64,000 bases of DNA from Floricoccus penangensis. GTDB taxonomy: Bacteria; Bacillota; Bacilli; Lactobacillales; Streptococcaceae. Of the stretch, positions 17,420 to 28,055 are shown piece after piece; the first letter of the stretch is position 1; each line of letters opens with the position of its first letter. The position numbers and the translations under genes are program-made. The stretch covers positions 1-64,000 of the forward strand of contig NZ_MKIQ01000003.1 in the NCBI RefSeq assembly GCF_001832885.1. Reading direction: 5' to 3'. Below the pieces are notes generated by a model, which did not search any database, was not told where the DNA came from, and saw nothing but the letters and a program-made list of their open reading frames with translations.

Positions 17420-17832
17420 CAGTCATTTTAACGCTTCTTTTGTTGTCATGCTTCAACTCCTAGAATTTTCAACATAAGTATGTTTACAGCTTTGAACAGC
17501 GTTCAAAGTCAATAAACTGTAAATCTACCTTATGCTCAAATTCTGACCAGTCATTTCAGCACTTCTTTTTTGTCATGCTATTTCCTCCTAGCATTCTTCT
17601 CGTAAGAGATCATCCAGCTCCAAACAAAAGAGTTTGGAGTAAATATACTGCATGATCTCTTACTTTCAAATGCTTAACAGTCGGAATAGCACTTCCTCTT
17701 TGTCGTGTTTCGTCTTACAGAATCTATTTAATTGCCTCGCAAACGGCTATGAACTTCGTTAATAGTTAATGAACCGTGTGCTCACCTATTAATTGATTCT
17801 TAACGTTCGACTGCACACTTCTTCTTAATGTC
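17420..17832 (-). repeat. Roughly 130-bp tandem array in the purH-purD gap
   Basis: A core resembling ACAAAAAAGAAGTGC followed after a few bases by GACTG recurs with plus-strand positions beginning near 17420, 17548, 17678 and 17808, a spacing of 128-130 bp. Between cores lies a hairpin: 17473-17534 (TTTACAG/CTGTAAA with CTTTGAAC/GTTCAAAG inside), 17602-17663 (GTAAGAGATCAT/ATGATCTCTTAC with CTCCAAAC/GTTTGGAG inside) and 17719-17800 (AGAATC/GATTCT and TTAATAG/CTATTAA). Read toward purD, the last two cores follow AGGAGG or AGGAG sites and start with ATGACA, opening tiny frames (MTKKKC, MTTKEALK). The third core has ACG instead of ATG, and the first overlaps the purH stop. Confidence 0.75.
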
Positions 17833-19369
17833 TGAAGTGTCTTACATCGGTAAAGATCATTGCGATTCCATATTTGTTTGCCATATCGATTGAATCTTGA
17901 TCTTTGATTGAACCACCTGGTTGGATAATTGCTTTAATTCCATGTTCTCCTGCAAACTCTACACTGTCATTCATTGGGAAAAAGGCATCACTAGCAAGTA
18001 CTGCTCCTTCAAGTTTACCAGCTTCCTGTGCTTGATTAATGGCAATTTTAACTGAACCAACACGATTCATTTGTCCAGCACCGATACCGACTGTTTGTTC
18101 TTTATTTGCAAGCAAAATAGCATTTGATTTAACATGCTTAACTGCATTCCATGCAAATTCTAAAGCTTCCAACTCTTCGTTTGTTGGTTGACGGTCAGTC
18201 ACAACGTGCCAATCTTGAATTTTATCAGCATGAGGAAGGTCCTGTTCTTGAACCAATAGACCACCCAAGACAGAAACATACTCTTTTTCTCTAGTTACAG
18301 TGTTTGTGAAATCAAGAGTCAAAAGTCTAACATTTTTCTTTTTAGTAAGAACTTCCAAAGCTGCATCAGTAAATTCTGGAGCAATAATAATTTCTAAGAA
18401 AATTTTACTCATTTTTTTTGCAGTTTCTACATTAACTGGACGATTTAGAACAATAATCCCTCCAAAAATTGAAATTGGGTCTGCATCAAAGGCAAAATCG
18501 AATGCTTGATCAATATCAGAAGCAGTTCCGATACCACATGGGTTCATATGTTTAAGAGCAACTACAGTTGGTTTACTGTATTCACGCGCAATACGTAGAG
18601 CTGCATCAGCATCCTTAATATTATTGTAAGATAATTCCTTACCATGTAACTGCTCAGCTTGAGCGATTGAATAAGGTGTTGGGAGTTGATTCTTATAAAA
18701 AGCTGCTTTTTGATGTGAATTCTCACCATAGCGTAAATTTTGTTTTAAGTCATATGAACGTGTTAATTTTTCAGGAGTTTCAAGACCAACCAAGTCTGTT
18801 AAATATTCAGAAATCAAAGCATCATAAGCTGCAGTATGTCTAAATGATTTTGCAGCTAATTTTTTCCTTGTTTTAAGGGTAGTAACCCCCTCTTCCTTAA
18901 GTTCTTTAAGCACTTGTTCATAATCAACTGGGTCAACTAGAACTGTCACAGCATCACTATTTTTAGCAGCAGAGCGAATCATACTCGGTCCACCAATATC
19001 AATATTTTCAATTGCTTCTGCCTCTGTAACTCCATCTTTTTGAATTGTTTCTTTAAATGGATAAAGGTTAACGACTACTAAATCAATCGGTTTGATATCA
19101 TGGTCTTCCATTGCCTTAACATGATCTTCATTATCTCTTTTCGCAAGAAGTCCACCGTGAATTTTGGGATGTAAAGTTTTAACACGACCATCCATCATTT
19201 CTGGAAATTCCGTTACACTATCAATTGCAATCGTTGCAAGACCTGCATCATCTAGTGCTTTTTTTGTTCCCCCAGTTGAAATAATTTCAAAACCTAAATT
19301 TGCTAATTCTTCAGCAAATTCTACGATTCCTGCTTTATCTGATACGCTAATTAGTGCTCTTTTAGACAA
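17825..19369 (-). CDS. purH: Bifunctional AICAR formyltransferase / IMP cyclohydrolase
   Basis: PurH catalyses the last two steps to IMP. In its 514 residues an N-terminal MGS-like cyclohydrolase (residues 1-130, '[11 protein letters not shown]...[10 protein letters not shown]') is followed by the formyltransferase domain, with '[12 protein letters not shown]' and the C-terminal '[30 protein letters not shown]'. The start is TTG at 19369 behind AAGGGAGAAT, 2 bp after the purN stop, so the genes are translationally close. A degenerate copy of the array described downstream begins at its stop codon. Confidence 0.96.
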   Translation of the reverse strand: MSKRALISVSDKAGIVEFAEELANLGFEIISTGGTKKALDDAGLATIAIDSVTEFPEMMDGRVKTLHPKIHGGLLAKRDNEDHVKAMEDHDIKPIDLVVVNLYPFKETIQKDGVTEAEAIENIDIGGPSMIRSAAKNSDAVTVLVDPVDYEQVLKELKEEGVTTLKTRKKLAAKSFRHTAAYDALISEYLTDLVGLETPEKLTRSYDLKQNLRYGENSHQKAAFYKNQLPTPYSIAQAEQLHGKELSYNNIKDADAALRIAREYSKPTVVALKHMNPCGIGTASDIDQAFDFAFDADPISIFGGIIVLNRPVNVETAKKMSKIFLEIIIAPEFTDAALEVLTKKKNVRLLTLDFTNTVTREKEYVSVLGGLLVQEQDLPHADKIQDWHVVTDRQPTNEELEALEFAWNAVKHVKSNAILLANKEQTVGIGAGQMNRVGSVKIAINQAQEAGKLEGAVLASDAFFPMNDSVEFAGEHGIKAIIQPGGSIKDQDSIDMANKYGIAMIFTDVRHFRH

Positions 19370-19371
19370 TT

Positions 19372-19956
19372 TTATTCTCCCTTATTAATTAATTTCGCTA
19401 AAGTGTCTGGATATATAATATGTTCAGTCTGATGAATCTTTGCTTCTAAACTTTCTAAATCATCATCAGGTGCAATATCGACTACTGCTTGATTAATGAT
19501 TTTACCGGTATCAATTCCTGAATCTACATAATGGACTGTCACACCTGTGTATTTAACCCCATAATTAAAGGCGTCCTCAATACCATGAAGTCCAGGAAAT
19601 GATGGTAGAAGCGAAGGATGTATATTAATAATTCTTTGTGGAAATGCAGCTAATAGTTCATTACCTATCAGGCGCATATAGCCAGCAAGTATCAAAATAT
19701 CAATCTGATTTTCCTTTAAAATTCTTAGTAGTTCTTGCTCATATTCTAGCTTTGAAGAAAAATCCTTAATCATAAATGAAGTAAAAGGTATTTTATGATT
19801 TTTTGCTCTTTCAAGAACATAAGCATCTGGTTTGTCAGAAAATACTAATTCTACACTGCAGTTAATTCTTCCTTCTTCAACCGCTTGGATAATTGCCTCA
19901 AAATTGCTACCATTTCCTGATGCTAAAACAGCAACTCTTTTTAAACTATTCCCCAT
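19372..19956 (-). CDS. purN: GAR formyltransferase (10-formyl-THF dependent)
   Basis: PurN transfers a formyl group to GAR. The 194 residues show '[15 protein letters not shown]' at the N-terminus, catalytic '[19 protein letters not shown]' and '[17 protein letters not shown]'. The start overlaps the end of purM by 11 bp, suggesting coupled translation. Confidence 0.96.
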   Translation of the reverse strand: MGNSLKRVAVLASGNGSNFEAIIQAVEEGRINCSVELVFSDKPDAYVLERAKNHKIPFTSFMIKDFSSKLEYEQELLRILKENQIDILILAGYMRLIGNELLAAFPQRIINIHPSLLPSFPGLHGIEDAFNYGVKYTGVTVHYVDSGIDTGKIINQAVVDIAPDDDLESLEAKIHQTEHIIYPDTLAKLINKGE

Positions 19957-20989
19957 GAAAAATTACCTGTTTATCATCTTCTTTTTTCACAACATTACCA
20001 ATTTCATAGAAATCGGAGTTTATAGCATTTAATTTTGCTTCTACTTCTTCAATTTTAGATTCGTCAATTGATAGAACCATACCGATTCCCATGTTGAAGA
20101 TTTCGTACATTTCCATACTTGGAATTTGACCAAATTTCTCTAAGGCTTTGAAAACTGGTAGAACTGGCCATGAACCAAGTTTAATTTCAGCTGCTAAATC
20201 TTCAGGAAGCATGCGAGGAATATTTTCTACAAAACCACCGCCTGTGATATGTGAGATTCCATTTACTAACTCTTCTTTAACTAGAGGAAGTAGGTAATTG
20301 ACATAAATTTTTGTTGGTTTGAGTAGTTCTTCAGCTACACTCAATCCTTTGAGTTCTTCTGGTCTATCAGAGCCCTTGAAATCATTGGTTTGGAAGAAAA
20401 CTTTTCTAACGAGTGAATATCCATTTGAATGAACTCCGGTAGACGGGAGCCCAATAAGGATATCTCCTTCTTTAATCTTTTCTCCTGTGATCAACTGAGA
20501 TTTTTCGGCAACGCCGACAGCAAAACCTGCCAAATCATAATCTTCTTGATCATACATACCAGGCATCTCAGCAGTTTCACCACCGATAAGAGCTGCTCCC
20601 GCTTGAACACATCCCTCAGCAACTCCAGCTACTACCTGTTCAAGACGTGCTGGGACATTTTTCCCAGTCGCAATGTAATCAAGGAAATAAATAGGTTCAG
20701 CACCCTGAGCTACGATATCATTAACACACATTGCCACACAGTCAATACCGATAGTATCATGTTTGTCTTCTTGAATGGCAAGCATCAATTTTGTGCCGAC
20801 TCCATCAGTTCCTGACACTAAAACTGGTTCTTTAAGGTCAAATTGACTAATATCAAAGCAGCCACCAAATCCACCAAGTGCTCCCATAACACCCTTACGT
20901 TCTGTTCTCTTAGCGTGTTTTTTAATTCTTTCAACTACCTCATAGCCAGCTTCAACGTCAACACCAGCTTTTGCATATTCATTTGCCAC
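19946..20989 (-). CDS. purM: Phosphoribosylformylglycinamidine cyclo-ligase
   Basis: PurM closes the imidazole ring to give AIR using ATP. I start it at GTG 20989 ([15 protein letters not shown], 347 aa), 6 bp after TAGGAGG; the open frame extends further upstream into purF but lacks a site there and would exceed the family length. Family motifs include '[12 protein letters not shown]' and '[19 protein letters not shown]'. It lies 10 bp after purF. Confidence 0.96.
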   Translation of the reverse strand: MANEYAKAGVDVEAGYEVVERIKKHAKRTERKGVMGALGGFGGCFDISQFDLKEPVLVSGTDGVGTKLMLAIQEDKHDTIGIDCVAMCVNDIVAQGAEPIYFLDYIATGKNVPARLEQVVAGVAEGCVQAGAALIGGETAEMPGMYDQEDYDLAGFAVGVAEKSQLITGEKIKEGDILIGLPSTGVHSNGYSLVRKVFFQTNDFKGSDRPEELKGLSVAEELLKPTKIYVNYLLPLVKEELVNGISHITGGGFVENIPRMLPEDLAAEIKLGSWPVLPVFKALEKFGQIPSMEMYEIFNMGIGMVLSIDESKIEEVEAKLNAINSDFYEIGNVVKKEDDKQVIFHGE

Positions 20990-20999
20990 GTTTTTCCTC

Positions 21000-22439
21000 C
21001 TAGAAAAATTTAGTCGTTTCTTCAAGTGATTTTTGGTATTCTTCTTCGTAATCATAAAGTGGTGTTGGAAAATTACCAGTGAAATATGCCATACATAAAC
21101 CACCGTATGGTGCATCATAATCTAATCCAACTGAATCAACTACGCCGTCAACAGAAAGGAAGCTTAGAGAATCTGCTCCAATATATTGACGAATTTCTTC
21201 AATCGAGTGATTAGCTGCAATCAACTCATGACGAGATTGAATATCAATCCCATAGAAGCATGGATATTTTAGTGGTGGAGATGCAATTCTTACATGTACT
21301 TCCTTAGCTCCCGCTTCTTTAAGTAATCTAACGATTCTTCCAGATGTAGTACCACGAACAATTGAATCATCAACCATAATAATTTTCTTGCCTTCAACAA
21401 CTCCTCGTACTGCAGAGAGTTTCATACGAACTCCTTGTTCACGAAGTTCTTTGGTTGGTTGGATAAAAGTTCTTGCTACATATTGATTTTTCACAAGACC
21501 AAGCTCATAAGGAATACCTGATTCCTCAGCATATCCACTAGCTGCAGAAAGAGATGAATTAGGAACACCAATTACCATATCAGCATCTATGTATGCTTCA
21601 CGAGCCAAGGCACGTCCCATATTCTTTCGAGCAGTATGTACATTTACTCCAGCAATATTTGAATCAGGACGAGCAAAGTAAATATATTCCATTGAACAAA
21701 TAGCAGGCATTACATCATCAGTATAGTTTTCAATCGTAATACCTTCGTCATTGATATAAACAAGTTCACCAGGTTTTACAAACTGAACAAAGTCAGCTCC
21801 AACCGAATCAAGGGCACACGTTTCAGAAGCGACAACATAAGCTCCGTTCTTCATTTGACCAATTGAAAGGGGTCTAAAACCATTTGGGTCAAGAGCTGCA
21901 ATCATTGAGTCTTTAGTCATCAAAAGATAAGCAAAACCACCTTTAACTTCATTCAAAGCTTCCTTAAGTTGTTCACGGAAAGTATCCTTGTGACTTCTTC
22001 TGATTAAATGCATGAGAATCTCTGTATCTGAATTTGAATGGAATATTGCTCCATTTCGTTCTAATTCTTCACGAAGGGATTTAGCATTTGTTAAATTTCC
22101 ATTATGAGCGAGAGCTACTTGCCCATCATAAAAATCGAAAAGGAAAGGTTGAATATTATCAACGCTTCCATTTCCAGCAGTAGCATAGCGAACATGTCCA
22201 ATCGCACCATCGCCACTTAACTTACCAATAGTTCTATCATCAGAAAAAACTTCCGATAAAAGACCTAGATTTCTATATCCCAAAAGTCTACCCTCATCGT
22301 TAGAAACAATCCCAGCTCCTTCTTGACCACGATGTTGTAGGCTGTGAAGTCCGAAGTAGGTTACACGAGAAGCATCAGTGTGTCCCCATACTCCAAAAAC
22401 CCCACATTCTTCATTAAGACTTTTTACTTCATAAGACAT
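21000..22439 (-). CDS. purF: Amidophosphoribosyltransferase
   Basis: PurF commits PRPP to the purine pathway by making phosphoribosylamine from glutamine. The start at 22439 ([13 protein letters not shown]) follows GGGAGG; the catalytic Cys is residue 12, after an 11-residue propeptide as in the Bacillus enzyme. An N-terminal Ntn glutaminase domain precedes the PRTase domain with the PRPP loop '[18 protein letters not shown]'. Feedback inhibition by nucleotides is expected for the family. It overlaps purL by 16 bp. Confidence 0.96.
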   Translation of the reverse strand: MSYEVKSLNEECGVFGVWGHTDASRVTYFGLHSLQHRGQEGAGIVSNDEGRLLGYRNLGLLSEVFSDDRTIGKLSGDGAIGHVRYATAGNGSVDNIQPFLFDFYDGQVALAHNGNLTNAKSLREELERNGAIFHSNSDTEILMHLIRRSHKDTFREQLKEALNEVKGGFAYLLMTKDSMIAALDPNGFRPLSIGQMKNGAYVVASETCALDSVGADFVQFVKPGELVYINDEGITIENYTDDVMPAICSMEYIYFARPDSNIAGVNVHTARKNMGRALAREAYIDADMVIGVPNSSLSAASGYAEESGIPYELGLVKNQYVARTFIQPTKELREQGVRMKLSAVRGVVEGKKIIMVDDSIVRGTTSGRIVRLLKEAGAKEVHVRIASPPLKYPCFYGIDIQSRHELIAANHSIEEIRQYIGADSLSFLSVDGVVDSVGLDYDAPYGGLCMAYFTGNFPTPLYDYEEEYQKSLEETTKFF

Positions 22440-24646
22440 GGAATGGCTTCCTCCCAAACTTTTTTAGCCTCTTTCGTTGAAACAGATAATTCAGCATCAA
22501 CTGTTTTAATTTCTAGTTTTCCAGAATCAGTTACATTTCCGATTTCAACTGCATAACTTCCAAAAACTTCTTCAATCTGTGCTTTATTTTCCGGTTTTAC
22601 AGATAGAATAAAGCGTGATTGACTTTCTGAGAAAAGCTTTTCTTTTTCAAAGTCAACTGTTACGTCAAGACCAAGTTCATTTTTGAAAGCTGCTTCAGCT
22701 AATGCAACTGCAAATCCACCTTCTGCCAAATCGTGAGCCGAAACAACGAGTCCCTTTTGGATTGAAGAAAGAACTAAATCTTGTATTTCTTTTTCATAGT
22801 CAATATCAAAGTTCATCAACTTACCTTCAATACGACCTTCTTGCATTTTTTGAATCTCACTACCGTTATAATCATCTTCAGTTTTTCCAACTAGATAGAT
22901 TAAATCGCCAACATTTTTAAACTCTTGAGTAGTCACATCTTCGAGATTTTGGATTAGACCAACCATACCAATCATTGGAGTTGGATAAATTGATTTTCCG
23001 TCAGTTTCGTTGTACATTGATACATTTCCTGAAATTACTGGTGTATCAAGAACTCGACATGCTTTAGAAATACCATCTGCTGATGTCCAAAGTTCCCAGA
23101 ATCCTTCTGGCTTGTCAGGTGAACCATAGTTTAGACAGTCAGTTATTGCAAGTGGTTTACCACCAGAGGCTACGATGTTACGTGCTGCTTCTGCAACCGC
23201 AATTTGCCCACCGATTTCTGGATTTAGATATAAGTAACGACCATTACAGTCAGTAGTCATGGCTAATGCTTTATTAGTTCCACGAACACGAAGGACGGCA
23301 GCATCAGAACCAGGACGAACAACTGTATTTGTTAAAACTTGAGAGTCATATGTTTCGTAGATCGATTTCTTAGAAGCAATTGTTGGTTGTGCCAGAAGAT
23401 CCAAAAGAGTCTGTCCTGCATCCTCAACAACTGGAACAAAGTCTTCCATTTGAGCAAACTCAGCAATACGTACTGGCTCAGTTTTTTCTTTAAGATATTC
23501 TGGAGCGTCTTCTGCAAGGGCATCAACTGGTAAATTAGCTACTTCAACTCCTTCATGGTACAAGCGATATTGTCCATCATCTGTAACATGACCAATAGTT
23601 ACTGCATCTAAATCATATAGTTTAAATAAATCAACCACTTCATCTTCATGACCTTTTTCAACACAGATAAGCATACGCTCTTGCGATTCTGAAAGCATCA
23701 TTTCGTAAGGAGTCATGTCTGTTTCACGTTGTGGAACATCATCAAGATAAAGTTTAAGGCCTGATCCTGCTTTTGAGGCCATTTCAGCACTTGATGAAAC
23801 TAGTCCGGCAGCACCCATATCTTGGATTCCTACAAGAATATCAGAATGATCAAGAATTAATTCAAGACAGGCTTCCAATAAAAGTTTTTCCATAAATGGA
23901 TCACCAACTTGGACAGCTGAACGTTGTTGTTCTTCACCTTCATTAAATTCTTCAGAGGCAAAAGTTGCTCCGTGAATTCCATCACGTCCAGTTTTTGCTC
24001 CGACATACATAATTGAGTTTCCAACACCCTTAGCTTGACCTTTTTGGATATCTTTGTGGTCAATTAATCCAACACACATTGCATTTACTAATGGGTTTCC
24101 TGCATAACATGGATCAAATGAAACTTCTCCACCAACAGTTGGAATTCCAATACAGTTACCATATCCTGAAATACCAGCAACAACTTGTTCAATTAAATAT
24201 TTTGTACGAGGGTTATCAATTTCACCAAAACGAAGTGAGTCAAGAATCGCAATAGGACGAGCTCCCATTGAAAAGATATCACGAATAATTCCACCTACAC
24301 CAGTTGCTGCACCTTCATAAGGTTCAACTGCTGATGGGTGATTGTGACTCTCAGCCTTAAATACAACTGCTTGATTATCACCGATATCAACAATACCTGC
24401 TCCCTCACCTGGTCCTTGAAGAACTTGAGGTCCACTTGTTGGAAATTTTCTTAGAACTGGCTTTGAGTTTTTATATGAACAATGTTCACTCCACATTACT
24501 GAAAATAGTCCAGTTTCAGTGTAGTTTGGTAAACGTCCAAGAATATCTTCTGAAATCATACGATACTCTTCATCAGTAAGTCCCCACTCACTATAAATTT
24601 TTTGGTCTTTAATTTCTTGTGCTGTTGGCTCAACTATTTTAGACAT
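22424..24646 (-). CDS. purL: FGAM synthase, large subunit (small PurL type)
   Basis: PurL converts FGAR to FGAM with ATP and glutamine-derived ammonia. The 740-residue length is that of the unfused Bacillus/Lactococcus type, which needs separate PurQ and PurS; streptococci usually carry a fused protein above 1,200 residues. Motifs include '[13 protein letters not shown]' and '[30 protein letters not shown]'-type phosphate binding segments. It overlaps purQ by 8 bp. Confidence 0.96.
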   Translation of the reverse strand: MSKIVEPTAQEIKDQKIYSEWGLTDEEYRMISEDILGRLPNYTETGLFSVMWSEHCSYKNSKPVLRKFPTSGPQVLQGPGEGAGIVDIGDNQAVVFKAESHNHPSAVEPYEGAATGVGGIIRDIFSMGARPIAILDSLRFGEIDNPRTKYLIEQVVAGISGYGNCIGIPTVGGEVSFDPCYAGNPLVNAMCVGLIDHKDIQKGQAKGVGNSIMYVGAKTGRDGIHGATFASEEFNEGEEQQRSAVQVGDPFMEKLLLEACLELILDHSDILVGIQDMGAAGLVSSSAEMASKAGSGLKLYLDDVPQRETDMTPYEMMLSESQERMLICVEKGHEDEVVDLFKLYDLDAVTIGHVTDDGQYRLYHEGVEVANLPVDALAEDAPEYLKEKTEPVRIAEFAQMEDFVPVVEDAGQTLLDLLAQPTIASKKSIYETYDSQVLTNTVVRPGSDAAVLRVRGTNKALAMTTDCNGRYLYLNPEIGGQIAVAEAARNIVASGGKPLAITDCLNYGSPDKPEGFWELWTSADGISKACRVLDTPVISGNVSMYNETDGKSIYPTPMIGMVGLIQNLEDVTTQEFKNVGDLIYLVGKTEDDYNGSEIQKMQEGRIEGKLMNFDIDYEKEIQDLVLSSIQKGLVVSAHDLAEGGFAVALAEAAFKNELGLDVTVDFEKEKLFSESQSRFILSVKPENKAQIEEVFGSYAVEIGNVTDSGKLEIKTVDAELSVSTKEAKKVWEEAIPCLMK

Positions 24647-25325
24647 TTACTGCTGCTCCCTCTGAAAAGTTTTTAAGTAGTGATTTAAAGAATTTCTTGC
24701 CATCTTCTGATCCAAGAATAGCTTCCATTGCACGTTCTGGATGTGGCATCATTCCCAAGACATTACCAGCTTTATTTGTAATTCCCGCAATGCTTTCACG
24801 GCTTCCATTAATATTTTCTCCGTCGTATGTAAAGATAATTTGATTATTAGCCTTTAGCTCTTCAAGAGTTTCATCATCACAGTAGTAATTTCCTTCACCA
24901 TGTGCAACAGGAATATTGATAATCTCACCTGCTTCATATTCACTTGTGAAATTAGAGTTATTATTTTCTACTTTCAAAGGAACTGTTTTACAGATGAATT
25001 TAAGGTCACGATTTCTAAGCAAAACTCCTGGTAGAAGACCAGCTTCAGTTAGAACCTGGAATCCATTACAGGTACCGAAGACTGGCTTTCCTTCTTCTGC
25101 GAAACGTTTAACCTCGTCCATAATTGGAGAAAAACGGGCGATTGCTCCACAGCGGAGATAGTCACCATATGAGAAACCTCCTGGTAGAAGAACTCCGTCA
25201 AAACCTTCAAGACTTGTAGCATCATGGCGAACATATTCAGCATCTGCGCCTATAATATCCTTGATTGCCCAGTATAGGTCCATGTTACAGTTGGAACCAG
25301 GGTAAACGATAACTGCGAATTTCAT
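24639..25325 (-). CDS. purQ: FGAM synthase, glutaminase subunit
   Basis: A class I glutamine amidotransferase (228 aa) feeding ammonia to PurL. The nucleophile is in '[19 protein letters not shown]', and the His-Glu pair in '[12 protein letters not shown]'. Its ATG follows the purS stop directly (TAAATG), and its end overlaps purL, so the three subunits are co-translated. Confidence 0.96.
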   Translation of the reverse strand: MKFAVIVYPGSNCNMDLYWAIKDIIGADAEYVRHDATSLEGFDGVLLPGGFSYGDYLRCGAIARFSPIMDEVKRFAEEGKPVFGTCNGFQVLTEAGLLPGVLLRNRDLKFICKTVPLKVENNNSNFTSEYEAGEIINIPVAHGEGNYYCDDETLEELKANNQIIFTYDGENINGSRESIAGITNKAGNVLGMMPHPERAMEAILGSEDGKKFFKSLLKNFSEGAAVNV

Positions 25326-25574
25326 TTATGCTTCCTCCGTGATTTCGTAAGAGTATGTCTCCATGTTTACGTTAGCAAGTAACTTGTCACAGATTTCTTC
25401 AATCACAGCTTCAACATCACGATCAGATTTTTCTACCTTGAACTCAAAATATTTACCAATACGAACATCCTTGATTTCATCATATCCAAGATTATGGATG
25501 GCACCTTTAACTGCTTCACCTTGAGGGTCTAAAACTGATTCTTTGTAGGTAACATAAACTTTAACGAAATACAT
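25326..25574 (-). CDS. purS: FGAM synthase, PurS subunit
   Basis: An 82-residue PurS protein ('VYVTYKESVLDPQGEAVKGA...VRIGKYFEFKVE'). In the Bacillus-type complex a PurS dimer bridges PurL and PurQ and helps channel ammonia. The start ATG follows CAGGAGAAAATT. Confidence 0.95.
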   Translation of the reverse strand: MYFVKVYVTYKESVLDPQGEAVKGAIHNLGYDEIKDVRIGKYFEFKVEKSDRDVEAVIEEICDKLLANVNMETYSYEITEEA

Positions 25575-25621
25575 AATTTTCTCCTGATTTTCTTTATTTT
25601 ATTCTTGTAAAAAGTTGATTC

Positions 25622-26332
25622 TTATAATGTGTTAATACGATTTAAAACTTCCTCATAAACTGGAATCAAATCTCCCAAATCACGACGATATATGTCCTTA
25701 TCTAAATGGTCATTTGTATCCATATCCCACAAACGACATGTATCTGGTGAGATTTCATCTGCTAAAAGAATATTTCCTTGAGAATCACGACCAACTTCAA
25801 TTTTGAAATCAATTAATTTAATATTCACTGAAGCAAAAAGTTTTTTCAACTCTTCGTTAACTTTAAGTGCTAACTCTTTAATTTCCTTTACTTCTTCATC
25901 ACTTGCAATATCTAATACCCTAACATGCATATCATTAATAAATGGATCATCTAGTGCATCATCTTTATAGTAAAATTCAACAATAGGAAATGGTAATTCA
26001 ACTCCTTCTTCAACGTTTAAACGTTTTGAAAATGAGCCGGCAGCAAAATTTCGAACAACAACTTCCAAAGGAATAATATCAACGGCTTTAATCAATTGTT
26101 CGGTATTTGATATTTTTTCAATGAAGTGACTTTCAATTCCTTGGTCAGCTAAAATTTCAAAAATTTTTGAAGTAATTTGATTATTCATTTGACCTTTACC
26201 GACAACCTTGTCCTTTTTAACACCATTAAGGGCAGTAGCTTGATCTAAATATTCAACCCAAAGTACTTCTGGTTGATTTGTCAAATAAAGTTCTTTTGCT
26301 TTACCTTGATAAATTGAATTACCTTTTTCCAT
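25622..26332 (-). CDS. purC: SAICAR synthetase
   Basis: PurC condenses CAIR with aspartate using ATP. The 236 residues start 'MEKGNSIYQGKAKELYL' and contain 'PLEVVVRNFAAGSFSKR' and 'LIDFKIEVGRDSQGNILLADEISPDTCRLWD', both family signatures. It is the first gene of the long purine operon and follows the PurBox promoter at 26399-26474. The start has GGAGAAAAA upstream. Confidence 0.97.
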   Translation of the reverse strand: MEKGNSIYQGKAKELYLTNQPEVLWVEYLDQATALNGVKKDKVVGKGQMNNQITSKIFEILADQGIESHFIEKISNTEQLIKAVDIIPLEVVVRNFAAGSFSKRLNVEEGVELPFPIVEFYYKDDALDDPFINDMHVRVLDIASDEEVKEIKELALKVNEELKKLFASVNIKLIDFKIEVGRDSQGNILLADEISPDTCRLWDMDTNDHLDKDIYRRDLGDLIPVYEEVLNRINTL

Positions 26333-26398
26333 TTTTTCTCCATATTCTTAATTTTAATTAGTAATTTGCAGATAATATTCGTCTTTTCTGTAAATAAA

Positions 26399-26427
26399 GT
26401 ATAACACCTGTAAAATGGTATAGTCAA
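26399..26427 (-). promoter_or_regulatory. purC operon promoter
   Basis: TTGACT (plus 26422-26427) is followed by a 17-bp spacer and an extended -10, TGTTATACT (hexamer at 26399-26404). The predicted start is near 26392. Confidence 0.8.
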
Positions 26428-26461
26428 TTTAATTCTTATCATTTTAACAAATTTTATTATT

Positions 26462-26474
26462 AATGTTCGTTTTT
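26462..26474 (-). promoter_or_regulatory. PurBox of the purC promoter
   Basis: AAAAACGAACATT on the minus strand matches the lactococcal PurBox AWWWCCGAACWWT with one mismatch. Its central G is 69 bp from the downstream end of the -10, hence about -76 from the start, where PurR acts as activator in Lactococcus lactis. Confidence 0.8.
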
Positions 26475-26479
26475 AAAGA

Positions 26480-26515
26480 TAAAAAAAGCACATTTTTATT
26501 AAAATGTACTTTTTA
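26480..26515 (-). terminator. Terminator of the acetaldehyde dehydrogenase gene
   Basis: AAAAAGTACATTTT pairs with AAAATGTGCTTTTTTT on the minus strand around a 4-nt loop. It lies just upstream of the purC PurBox. Confidence 0.75.
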
Positions 26516-26534
26516 TTTATTTAAAAGTATTTTT

Positions 26535-27902
26535 TTACAGATCTTCTTTTCTTAGAGCTATTCTCTTAATATTTAGTAAATCCATAGCAGTAGTATTATG
26601 TGATAATGAATTGCGTCCATAAGAACCACATCCTAATGTAAGCGAAGGTGTCAAGTTATTAAATAAATCTCCAATCGCTCCTTGTGAAGATGGTGAATTA
26701 ACTAAAATTCGACAAGCTTTTATTCTACGACCAAATTCTTTCTGCAATTCTTTATCTTCAGTATGGATACATGCTGTATGTCCAAGACCTGCAACATTGA
26801 GCATTCTTTCAACCTTATTAATTCCATCTTTACTATCACTTGATTTAACCATTGCAAGAACTGGAGATAATTTTTCTCTCGATAGTGGATAATCAACACC
26901 TACATCATCAATTTCTGCGATTAACATTTTTGTATTTTCAGGAACATCTGTAATTCCTGCCATTTTTGCAATTACTGTTGCTGGAAGACCAACAATTGCC
27001 CCATTAACCATTGTTTTTTCTTCATTTAAAACTACGTCTTCAAGGCGTGGAATATCTTCATCTCTTACAAAGTATGTATCCTTTGTTTCAAGCTCACTCT
27101 TCACTTCATCATAGATATCTTCATCAACAATAAGTACTTGTTCAGCTGCACAAATCATACCATTATCAAATATTTTCGAGTTAAAAATGTCTTCAACTGA
27201 ACGTTTGATATTTGCAGATTTTTCTACGTAAGCTGGGACATTCCCAGGTCCAACCCCAAGTGCGGGTTTTCCTGTAGAATACGCTGCTCTCACCATGGCT
27301 GCACCACCTGTTGCAAGTACAATAGCTACTCCCGGATTATTCATTAATAAGCCAGTAGCTTCAATAGAAGGTTCAGTAACCCATTGGATACAATTCTCTG
27401 GAGCACCCGCTTCAATTGCTGCATCACGCATTAATCTAGCTGTTTCAGAAGATGACTTTTGAGCAGCCGGATGAAATGCAAAAATTATTGGATTACGAGT
27501 TTTTAACGCAATTAGTGATTTGAAGATTGTTGTAGATGTTGGGTTTGTAGTTGGTACAACTCCACAGATTACTCCAACTGGTTCCGCAACATACATCAAA
27601 CCTTTTTCAGTGTCTTCTTTAATTATTCCAACTGTAGCTTCGTTTTTAATATCGTTATAGACATTTTCAGCAGCAAAAGTATTTTTTATTACCTTATGTT
27701 CGTAAACACCTCTCCCTGTTTCTTCATGAGCCATTTTTGCTAATTTTTCAACATTTTGCATAGCAACTTCAGACATTCGACCAATGATTTTATCAACTTG
27801 GCTTTGATCAAAATTGTTCATTTCATTTAAGGCCTCATTTGCCTTAATAACGAGTGAATCAATTGATTCACTTAGCGCTGTTTTTTGAGTAGTTTCTAAC
27901 AT
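26535..27902 (-). CDS. Acetaldehyde dehydrogenase (acetylating), AdhE N-domain type
   Basis: The enzyme interconverts acetyl-CoA and acetaldehyde with NADH. Its 455 residues correspond to the N-terminal half of bifunctional AdhE: 'GVVPTTNPTSTTIFKSL', 'ALGVGPGNVPAYVEKSA', the catalytic Cys in 'DNGMICAAEQ', and a C-terminus (HNTTAMDLLNIKRIALRK) matching the point where AdhE's linker begins. No alcohol dehydrogenase domain follows, so this is a stand-alone aldehyde enzyme. It could also be an EutE-like protein, but no microcompartment genes are nearby. The start follows AAGGAG. Confidence 0.85.
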   Translation of the reverse strand: MLETTQKTALSESIDSLVIKANEALNEMNNFDQSQVDKIIGRMSEVAMQNVEKLAKMAHEETGRGVYEHKVIKNTFAAENVYNDIKNEATVGIIKEDTEKGLMYVAEPVGVICGVVPTTNPTSTTIFKSLIALKTRNPIIFAFHPAAQKSSSETARLMRDAAIEAGAPENCIQWVTEPSIEATGLLMNNPGVAIVLATGGAAMVRAAYSTGKPALGVGPGNVPAYVEKSANIKRSVEDIFNSKIFDNGMICAAEQVLIVDEDIYDEVKSELETKDTYFVRDEDIPRLEDVVLNEEKTMVNGAIVGLPATVIAKMAGITDVPENTKMLIAEIDDVGVDYPLSREKLSPVLAMVKSSDSKDGINKVERMLNVAGLGHTACIHTEDKELQKEFGRRIKACRILVNSPSSQGAIGDLFNNLTPSLTLGCGSYGRNSLSHNTTAMDLLNIKRIALRKEDL

Positions 27903-27920
27903 AAATTTTCTCCTTTTTCG

Positions 27921-27940
27921 TTTATTTATTTATTTATTTT
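27921..27940. repeat. TTTA microsatellite in a 5' leader
   Basis: Four or more TTTA units followed by T-runs lie a few bases upstream of the ribosome binding site of the acetaldehyde dehydrogenase gene. Confidence 0.6.
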
Positions 27941-28011
27941 TTTCTAACTAAACAATATCACAATCATAATCTGTTGTAAAAAATTTATACATTTGTTCAA
28001 CAACAAAAGAC

Positions 28012-28045
28012 ACAAAAAAACAGCCAACAAATTTTGTTGACTTTT
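28012..28045 (-). terminator. Terminator of the C39-like protease gene
   Basis: AGTCAACAAA pairs with TTTGTTGGCT on the minus strand, followed by a T7 run. Confidence 0.75.
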
Positions 28046-28055
28046 CCTTAGTTAT

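Noticed and set aside
17420-17832. CRISPR-like array in the purH-purD gap
   Set aside because: The repeated cores are diverged, the intervals are self-complementary hairpins rather than unique spacers, and no cas gene is present.
26374-26386. Second PurBox-like sequence downstream of the purC promoter
   Set aside because: It has three mismatches to the consensus and lies after the transcript start, not at the activating position.
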